From NCBI GenBank assembly GCA_003489485.1, contig DNMB01000144.1, forward strand, positions 1 to 5,047: 5,047 nucleotides of DNA. Reading direction: 5' to 3'. The notes below the pieces were generated by a model, which worked only from the letters and a program-made list of their open reading frames with translations, was not told the origin of the DNA and did no database searches. Below, piece after piece: positions 1 to 5,047 of this stretch. Source of the stretch: Chitinophagaceae bacterium (GTDB taxonomy: Bacteria; Bacteroidota; Bacteroidia; Chitinophagales; Chitinophagaceae). Position 1 is the stretch's first letter. Each line of letters opens with the position of its first letter. The translations under genes were made by a program, and so were the position numbers.

Positions 1-1223
1 AGCATCCCACCGAAAATACCATTGCCCACATGATAAGGCAGCGACATGGAAGTATAGCGAATACGGGTCGGAAACAGCTCGACCAAAAATGCGGCAATAG
101 GACCATACACCATCGTAACAAGTACTACCTGAATAAAGACCAACCCTACCAACTGCCAAAAACCGGTATCGGAGAGCAATATCGTATTGACGGTACCATT
201 TACATTCACTACTGTGTGTTCGGCTGAAGTGCCGATCTCGTACATCGCCGTATAGAGCGGGCGATATAAAAAAACGGCCAGTAGCATCCCGGCCAGCATG
301 ATCCATTTTCTTCCGATCTTATCGGAGAGCCAACCAAAGAAAATAAAGAAGGGTGTACCGAGTAGCAAGGCCCACATGATCAATCGACTGGCTTGCGCCA
401 ATTCTACATGTAGGGTGTTTTGAATAAAACTCAACGCATAGAACTGTCCGGTGTACCACACCACTCCCTGCCCCATAGTAGCACCGAATAAAGCGAGCAA
501 AACGAATTTTAAATTGAACCGGTTGCCAAAGCTTTCGCGTAGCGGGTTCGAAGAAGTAGTGCCGGTTTGTTTCAATCGTGCAAAAAGAGGCGACTCCTGC
601 ATCCTTAATCGAATCACGATAGAGACCCCTACCATTATAATGGAGATCCAAAAAGGAATTCGCCAACCCCACTCGTTAAAATCATCGATAGACATGGACT
701 GTTTTACCGTTATGATCACGGCAAGTGAAAGAAACAACCCAATGGTCGCAGTGGTCTGTATCCACGATGTCCAAAAACCACGAGCAGTAGACGGAGCATG
801 CTCGGCTACATAAGTGGCCGCACCGCCATACTCTCCCCCTAATGCCAATCCTTGCAACAAGCGCAACAACAAAACGAGAACGGGCGCCCAATATCCAATG
901 GTTTCAAAAGCCGGTATGCAACCGATAGCGAAGGTAGAAAGCCCCATCAGCACCAGCGTAAGCAAGAAAGTGAACTTGCGACCGGCTAGATCGCCCAAGC
1001 GTCCAAATACCAGCGCACCAAAGGGGCGCACCACAAAGCCGGCTCCAAATGTGGCCAGGGTAGAAAGCAATGCAGCGGTAGGATCGCCCGCAGGAAAAAA
1101 CTTGGTAGCGATCACCACGGCCAAACTTCCAAAAATGTAAAAATCGTACCACTCAATAAGAGTGCCTACGGAAGAAGCCGTAATGACCCCTACCAATCCT
1201 TTAGAAGAGGTAGTGCCATTCAT
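1..1223 (-). CDS. MHS-family major facilitator transporter (ProP/ShiA-like), 3' end cut by window edge
   Basis: Inner-membrane secondary transporter of the major facilitator superfamily, metabolite:H+ symporter group, whose members take up small solutes such as proline/betaine, shikimate, citrate or 2-oxoglutarate by proton symport. Only 407 codons are visible, with no stop, so the last helices and C-terminus are missing. Seen by translating the minus strand: ATG at 1223 preceded by an in-frame TAA; GTLIEWYDFYIFG at residues 20-32, the MHS hallmark of helix 1; loop 2-3 motif GRLGDLAGRK at 74-83; RLLQGLALGGEYGG at 121-134; ESPLF at 210-214 after helix 6; the second-half copy GWLSDKIGRK at 297-306; and ELFPTRIRYTS at 382-392 after helix 10. 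About ten hydrophobic segments are visible. A polar stretch at about 328-354 enlarges the helix 9-10 region. It lies 15 bases downstream of the M16 peptidase on the same strand, so it is probably the second gene of an operon. No Shine-Dalgarno is seen. The family is clear; the substrate cannot be read from the sequence. Confidence 0.94.
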   Translation of the reverse strand, partial: MNGTTSSKGLVGVITASSVGTLIEWYDFYIFGSLAVVIATKFFPAGDPTAALLSTLATFGAGFVVRPFGALVFGRLGDLAGRKFTFLLTLVLMGLSTFAIGCIPAFETIGYWAPVLVLLLRLLQGLALGGEYGGAATYVAEHAPSTARGFWTSWIQTTATIGLFLSLAVIITVKQSMSIDDFNEWGWRIPFWISIIMVGVSIVIRLRMQESPLFARLKQTGTTSSNPLRESFGNRFNLKFVLLALFGATMGQGVVWYTGQFYALSFIQNTLHVELAQASRLIMWALLLGTPFFIFFGWLSDKIGRKWIMLAGMLLAVFLYRPLYTAMYEIGTSAEHTVVNVNGTVNTILLSDTGFWQLVGLVFIQVVLVTMVYGPIAAFLVELFPTRIRYTSMSLPYHVGNGIFGGM

Positions 1224-1238
1224 GCAACTATATTACAA
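1224..1238 (-). other. Short intra-operon spacer between peptidase and transporter
   Basis: Only 15 bases separate the peptidase stop (TAG, 1241-1239) from the transporter ATG (1223-1221). There is no room for a terminator, and no Shine-Dalgarno-like GGAGG is present. An in-frame TAA lies three codons before the transporter ATG, which fixes that start as the first possible ATG in its frame. The spacing supports co-transcription, with the peptidase first and the transporter second. Confidence 0.75.
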
Positions 1239-4085
1239 CTAAAATCCTTTTTTATCCGATTTTTCGGAAGTTGTTTTAGGAGCCTCGGGCATTTGAATGG
1301 CAAGCATGCGTCCCTTTGACTTCATCAAAATGGAAGCCGCCTTTTTTACATCGTTCACCGAAAAGGCGTTGTAATATTTCTCTGCATTTACCACGTATTC
1401 CGCAGAGCGCTCTCCCAGATGAATGTCCTGTAAGGTACCCAGCCAGAATTCATTTTTCTTCATGTCTTCTCGGTGCTTTTCGATCCAGGCCTTTTTGACT
1501 TTAAAAATATAACTGGTATCGACCCCGCTGGTGGCGAGCGTTTGTAGTTGAGCTGTAAATGTGTTGATGAGGGTATCGACCTTAGCAGGACCACAAGGCA
1601 ACTGCAACACGAACTGATAACTTCCTACGGGGAGTTTACTCACCTCTATGTTGGTACCTCCTCCATAGATCCCTTGGATCTTCTCTCTCATTTCCTCTAT
1701 TATGGCAATGTTCATCACTTCGCTCAGACCGGCCAACTGCAAGGCGGTGGCTTCGCTGTACGGAACTTCTCCATGATAGACTCCCAAGATCAAGCTCTTG
1801 TCTTCTTTTCCTTTTTTAAATCTGAAATTATTGACGCCATTAAAAGGACGAACCTTGTTGTCGGTAAAGGATGCTTTTCCACTGGCGGGCAAGCCGGCCA
1901 CATACTTTTCGAGTAGGGCAATCATTTCTTTTTCATCGAAGCTCCCCACGAGCACCATATGCAACCCGGCTACATTGCCCAATCGCTCGCGATAAATGGC
2001 GAGTGAACGATCGAGATCGATCTTATCGAAGTTCTCGGCCTTGGGCACGGCAGTGGGCGCTAACGGATTGTTTTCGTACAACACTTTATAGAGTGTATCA
2101 ATAAAGGCGATCTGTGGATTGGCTCCGAGCATGGCTACCTGTGCCTTGTTGCGCGTAATCACAGAGCGAAACAGTGCCGTGTCCTTGCGGGGCTCCAGGA
2201 CCGCCAGATGAAGCAATTGAAACATGGTCTCAAGATCTTTCTTGCTACTGGTGCCGGCGAATCCCGAATTATATTGTGTGATAGAAGGATTAAGCGTTAC
2301 CGACTTTCCTGCCATGGCCTTGCGCATATCAGTGGGGCTAAATTCACCATAGCCCATGGCACCCACCATCATGGCTGCATTTTCGGCGCTGTATTTGTCT
2401 TTAAGCTCATAATTGCTGAGTCCGCCATATCGAGTAGCCGAAAGTAATATCTGATCGTTCTTAAAATCGGTTGGCTTGAGTGTAACCGTTACCCCATTCG
2501 ACAATGTCAACTCGGTGGTACCAAGCGTTGCATTCTTTTTATTGCTCACGACCTTACCCGAACGGGGAGCCCCGCTGAGTAAATTGGCCGCTACCGCTTT
2601 TTCTTCGTAAGGTTTAATGCTGGCATCGTTGGCACGAGAGGATGTGACCATCGATAACAAGGTCGACTCGGTAGGGAGCAATTGCTTATCGTCTTTCTCA
2701 GGACCGGTCACATAAGAGAACAAATGCTCTTGATTGCGATACGAGTCGGTAAGGGCATTTACTTCGTTCAGTTTTATACCCGGAAGCATTGTCTTGATAT
2801 ACCCGAACTCTGTGTCGATACCGGGCACAGATTCTTGGTCGGTAAAATGTCTAATGTATTCATCGGCATATACGGCCGACTCTGTTTTATCTCTGTTGTT
2901 CCAAAGTCTTTCGTAGTTGGCCAGTATATTCTTTTTGGCACGCTCCAGCTCCGGTTCTGTAAATCCGAATCGTTTTACTCGCTCGATCTCATTCATTACA
3001 GCATTGATCCCTTTGCTCACTTCTTGTGTACCGGTAGCCCCCGATATGCTGAACGATTCATGGAATTTTGCATAGCTATTGAAGCCGGCACTCGCAAACA
3101 CAAAGGGCGGATCTGCTTTTTGCGTAAGCTCCCTGAAACGATTGTTGAGGATCGACACATAAATATTTCTGATCAGATCCTTTCTATATTCTCCCAACGT
3201 ACGACTGGGCGTAATGGGGCGCGCCGGAAAATTGATGCTAAACTCATAGCCCGTGGCTTCCTTATCGGTTACCACCATGGCCTTGCTGGCCGTATAAGGA
3301 GGAACGGCGGCATAGGTTCTCTCGCGTACGGTAGATGGCGTGCGGAGTCCTTCAAAATGTTTGGTGATGTAGCGAAGGGCCTCCTCTTTGCTGATGTCGC
3401 CCACTACCACCACGGCCATCAGATCGGGGCGGTACCAATCTCTATAGAATTTACGAATGGCATCGGTCGGAAATTGCTGAATAATACTATCGACCCCGAT
3501 GGGTAAACGGGTTGCATACTTTGACCCTTTAAATAGTTCGGGATACACCTTCTTGAACATTCGCTCATCTCCACTTTTTCCCAATCTGCTTTCTTCTAAA
3601 ATAATGGCGCGCTCACTATTGATATCTTCATCATAATAGGTGACCTGATGAGCCCAGTCTTCCAAGATCTGAAATCCTTTTTCAAGATTACCCGGCTGGT
3701 CGGTAGGAATAGGCAAAATGTAAACCGTTTCGTCGAAGCCGGTGTAGGCGTTCAAGTCGCCCCCGAACTCAACCCCTATATTTTGTAAATACGAAACGAT
3801 ATCGTTCTTTTTAAAATTACGCGTACCGTTAAAGGCCATGTGCTCGGCCATGTGAGCCAGTCCCTGCTGGTCATCGTCTTCCATGATCGAACCCACTTTT
3901 AATACCAGTCGTAACTCGACCTTTTTCTCGGGTTTTTTATTCTCTCTGATAAAGTAAGTCAGCCCGTTACTGAGCGTTCCCTTAACTACCTTGGCATCAA
4001 ACGAAAGGGGGGTAGCCGGGTCAGTTTGAGCCAAAAGACGAATCACTAAAAAAAGGCCGATCAGCACCAGAGATTGTTTTTTCAT
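1239..4085 (-). CDS. Secreted zinc metallopeptidase, family M16 (PqqL-like, full-length two-module form)
   Basis: Periplasmic zinc endopeptidase of the pitrilysin/insulinase family, 948 aa, close in length and layout to E. coli PqqL (about 930 aa). It probably cleaves peptides or small proteins held in the clam-shell chamber formed by its two halves. ATG at 4085 is chosen because it opens a signal peptide: KK at residues 2-3, a hydrophobic core at about 5-18 and probable cleavage A19|Q20. No lipobox cysteine is present. An in-frame ATG at 4130 would add 15 residues with no signal-peptide character. The inverted zinc motif HxxEH is intact (H78, E81, H82; bases 3854-3840). The third ligand is probably E158 in the INSERAIILEE segment, 76 residues on as is usual. 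DLNAYTGFDETVY (110-122) and YRDWYRPDLMAVVVVGD (214-230) are also characteristic. The first core and its partner domain span about 35-385. A degenerate second pair spans about 525-870 and lacks the zinc ligands (S566-A571 region), as expected for this class. The gene ends at TAG, 15 bases before the transporter. The substrate is unknown. Confidence 0.96.
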   Translation of the reverse strand: MKKQSLVLIGLFLVIRLLAQTDPATPLSFDAKVVKGTLSNGLTYFIRENKKPEKKVELRLVLKVGSIMEDDDQQGLAHMAEHMAFNGTRNFKKNDIVSYLQNIGVEFGGDLNAYTGFDETVYILPIPTDQPGNLEKGFQILEDWAHQVTYYDEDINSERAIILEESRLGKSGDERMFKKVYPELFKGSKYATRLPIGVDSIIQQFPTDAIRKFYRDWYRPDLMAVVVVGDISKEEALRYITKHFEGLRTPSTVRERTYAAVPPYTASKAMVVTDKEATGYEFSINFPARPITPSRTLGEYRKDLIRNIYVSILNNRFRELTQKADPPFVFASAGFNSYAKFHESFSISGATGTQEVSKGINAVMNEIERVKRFGFTEPELERAKKNILANYERLWNNRDKTESAVYADEYIRHFTDQESVPGIDTEFGYIKTMLPGIKLNEVNALTDSYRNQEHLFSYVTGPEKDDKQLLPTESTLLSMVTSSRANDASIKPYEEKAVAANLLSGAPRSGKVVSNKKNATLGTTELTLSNGVTVTLKPTDFKNDQILLSATRYGGLSNYELKDKYSAENAAMMVGAMGYGEFSPTDMRKAMAGKSVTLNPSITQYNSGFAGTSSKKDLETMFQLLHLAVLEPRKDTALFRSVITRNKAQVAMLGANPQIAFIDTLYKVLYENNPLAPTAVPKAENFDKIDLDRSLAIYRERLGNVAGLHMVLVGSFDEKEMIALLEKYVAGLPASGKASFTDNKVRPFNGVNNFRFKKGKEDKSLILGVYHGEVPYSEATALQLAGLSEVMNIAIIEEMREKIQGIYGGGTNIEVSKLPVGSYQFVLQLPCGPAKVDTLINTFTAQLQTLATSGVDTSYIFKVKKAWIEKHREDMKKNEFWLGTLQDIHLGERSAEYVVNAEKYYNAFSVNDVKKAASILMKSKGRMLAIQMPEAPKTTSEKSDKKGF

Positions 4086-4283
4086 AAGTCGTAATTGAGG
4101 GGGTAAAGGTATCCAAGAACCAAAGAGCATTTGGGGGCTTTTTGAGCTGCACGGGGCTTAACTGCAAAAGGCCTTGCTTCTGTCAAAAAAATGTAAAAAT
4201 GAGGGTAGATAATATATTTTTATTTGTAATAAATTGGTTTTTAATGCTTTGTGCAGATTTAAGAAGAAAAAAGCCAGTCCGCT

Positions 4284-4298
4284 AAAATGCAGCATTTT
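4284..4298. repeat. Inverted repeat AAAATGC-A-GCATTTT
   Basis: This is a 15-base near-perfect palindrome with 7-base arms around a single central base, followed by extra T residues (up to 4301). The tiny centre and AT-rich arms make it a poor transcript hairpin but a plausible binding site for a dimeric DNA-binding protein. It lies about 155 bases upstream of the receptor start and about 200 bases upstream of the peptidase start, so it could serve either gene. The sequence pattern is seen directly; an operator function is inference. Confidence 0.35.
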
Positions 4299-4344
4299 TT
4301 TACCCAAAATTCTCTTTAGTTGTTAATAAATGCTGAATTTTGCG

Positions 4345-4356
4345 ATGCTGTAGCAT
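4345..4356. repeat. Inverted repeat ATGCT-GT-AGCAT
   Basis: A 12-base inverted repeat with 5-base arms and a 2-base centre. It shares its half-site word (ATGC/GCAT) with the palindrome at 4284-4298, and another ATGCT lies just upstream at 4330-4334. It lies about 97 bases upstream of the receptor ATG, where a regulator site would be plausible. Short repeats of this size also arise by chance in AT-rich DNA, so the call is tentative. Confidence 0.28.
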
Positions 4357-4452
4357 GGCCGTAGACGCCATATACATATGCCAATTTTAGCATTGCTTTA
4401 ATTGATTCGTTTTCAATAATTAGTGTTTTATAAATTTTAAATTTTAATCAGC

Positions 4453-5047
4453 ATGAGAAAACTGTTGTTACTCCTGATGTGTGTTTCCATCAGTGCTTCA
4501 CAACTTTTCGCGCAAGGAAAAGTCGTGAAAGGAAAAGTGACCGATGAAAAAGATGGCTCTCCTCTTAACGGAGTTTCCGTTGTGGTCAAGGGAACCAGTG
4601 CAGGTGCTGCTACCGGAAAAGACGGTTCATTCAGTTTGAACCTGCCAGCCGGTGCCAAGACCCTGGTGTTTTCCTTTATTGACTATACCACACTCGAGGT
4701 GGCCATAGGCAATCAAACCACTTTTAACGTATCGCTCACTTCTGAAGAGAGAACGATCTCCGAAGTGGTGGTAGTAGGTTATGGTACCCAAAAGAAAAAG
4801 GCCGTAACCGCCGCGATCGGTAAAATTGACCCCACGCCCATTGCTGACCTGGTAACACCCAGTATCGATCGCCAACTGGCCGGTCGCACTGCCGGTATTC
4901 AGGTAACTACTTCAAGTGGTCTCGTTAACGTGGCCCCCCGTATCCGCATTCGCGGTGTAAACTCAATCAACGGTGCTCGCAGCCCGCTGATCGTGGTAGA
5001 CGGTACACCCGTAATCGATGGAGGTTTCTCCGGTGTAGCCAATACCA
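4453..5047 (+). CDS. SusC/RagA-family TonB-linked outer-membrane receptor, N-terminal part (3' end cut by window edge)
   Basis: Outer-membrane TonB-dependent transporter of the SusC/RagA class. It imports oligosaccharides, peptides or other large nutrients into the periplasm, usually with a SusD-like surface lipoprotein encoded directly downstream, which would lie outside this window. The visible 198 codons begin at ATG 4453 with a signal peptide: R2-K3, Leu-rich core at 4-8 and on to about 19, probable cleavage A20|Q21. Next comes a carboxypeptidase-regulatory-like beta-sandwich at about 22-97 (GKVVKGKVTDEKDGSPLNG, then GAATGKDGSFSLNLPAG). The conserved EVVVVGYGTQKKKAVTAAI segment at 104-122 links to the plug, whose start is seen as QLAGRTAGIQV (141-151) and RIRIRGVNSINGARSPLIVVDG (163-184, the SusC signature). 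There is no STN domain before the regulatory-like domain, so a direct FecA-style sigma/anti-sigma signalling role is unlikely. Complete family members are about 1000 aa, so roughly four fifths is missing. It is divergent from the M16 peptidase. The ligand is not predictable from this part. Confidence 0.95.
   Translation, partial: MRKLLLLLMCVSISASQLFAQGKVVKGKVTDEKDGSPLNGVSVVVKGTSAGAATGKDGSFSLNLPAGAKTLVFSFIDYTTLEVAIGNQTTFNVSLTSEERTISEVVVVGYGTQKKKAVTAAIGKIDPTPIADLVTPSIDRQLAGRTAGIQVTTSSGLVNVAPRIRIRGVNSINGARSPLIVVDGTPVIDGGFSGVANT

Larger units (their letters stand above)
4086..4452. promoter_or_regulatory. Divergent intergenic region between M16 peptidase and SusC-like receptor
   Basis: This 367-base region has no supportable gene. 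It must carry the 5' signals for the peptidase-transporter unit (leftward) and the receptor (rightward). It is clearly richer in A+T than the flanking genes, especially at 4185-4270 and 4381-4450. I searched by eye on both strands for the Bacteroidota promoter pattern (TTTG or TTG near -33, TAnnTTTG near -7). I found only imperfect -7-like matches: plus strand TAGCATTG at 4388-4395 and TAGTGTTT at 4421-4428, the latter with a TTG 16 bases upstream at 4402-4404; minus strand TACATTTT at 4195-4188 and TACCTTTA at 4111-4104. None has a well-spaced partner, so no promoter is assigned. The last 20 bases before the receptor ATG include two tandem AAATTTT units (4432-4445) and no Shine-Dalgarno, which is normal for this phylum. 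Several ATGCT/AGCAT words occur between 4244 and 4393. Confidence 0.6.

Noticed and set aside
451..1140. Plus-strand open frames at 451-813 and 814-1140
   Set aside because: Both are antisense to the MHS transporter, whose minus-strand frame is continuous and carries all expected family motifs. Their translations are low in hydrophobic order and look like shadow frames.
319..1152. Minus-strand open frames at 319-672, 682-891 and 904-1152
   Set aside because: They overlap the transporter in other frames on the same strand. They are Cys/Arg/Tyr-rich and have no family motifs, while the frame from ATG 1223 is open to the window edge and clearly an MHS carrier.
2682..3506. Long plus-strand open frame (274 codons) antisense to the M16 peptidase
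   Set aside because: It lies wholly inside the peptidase gene on the opposite strand. Its translation is rich in Arg, His, Cys and Ile with no recognisable domain, signal peptide or motif. The peptidase reading is supported by catalytic and family motifs throughout.
4181..4195. Minus-strand TTGACA-like sequence as a sigma-70 type -35 box
   Set aside because: Read on the minus strand there is a TTTTTTTGACAG run, but no suitable -7/-10 element lies at the right spacing downstream, and Bacteroidota promoters do not use the TTGACA/TATAAT pair.
4284..4301. Palindrome plus T-run as a rho-independent terminator
   Set aside because: The arms are mostly A/T, the centre is one base, and no plus-strand gene ends upstream. 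On the minus strand it is upstream of the peptidase rather than after a gene. An operator-like site fits better.
4437..4875. Minus-strand open frames at 4437-4658 and 4627-4875
   Set aside because: Both are antisense to the SusC-like receptor, whose plus-strand translation shows a signal peptide, regulatory-like domain and plug signature.

Overview
The window looks like a piece of a Bacteroidota chromosome. The main evidence is the start of a SusC/RagA-type TonB-linked outer-membrane receptor with an N-terminal carboxypeptidase-regulatory-like domain, an architecture typical of this phylum. Start codons without clear Shine-Dalgarno sequences, very AT-rich leaders and signal peptides ending in ...A|Q fit the same origin. 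The style of the receptor and peptidase suggests a Chitinophaga-like lineage, but that is inference and was not tested.

Layout: (1) positions 1-1223, minus strand, hold the first 407 codons of a major facilitator transporter of the metabolite:H+ symporter (MHS, ProP/ShiA-like) type. Its 3' end lies outside the window. (2) Positions 1239-4085, minus strand, hold a complete secreted zinc metallopeptidase of family M16, a PqqL-like full-length double-module protein of 948 aa. It lies only 15 bases upstream of the transporter, so the two probably share one transcript. (3) Positions 4086-4452 are a 367-base AT-rich divergent intergenic region with short inverted repeats built from ATGCT/AGCAT, but no convincing consensus promoter. 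(4) Positions 4453-5047, plus strand, hold the first 198 codons of the SusC/RagA-like receptor. The rest of its plug and its barrel lie outside the window.

How the parts may work together: the receptor would bring a ligand across the outer membrane, the M16 peptidase would act in the periplasm, and the MHS permease would move a small solute across the inner membrane. A TonB-dependent receptor beside a PqqL/FusC-type M16 protease recalls the protease-associated import systems described in Proteobacteria (Fus ferredoxin import, yddAB-pqqL). Here the receptor is of the SusC class and is divergently transcribed, so a functional link is a hypothesis. No RNA genes, CRISPR arrays, insertion sequences or phage genes were seen.
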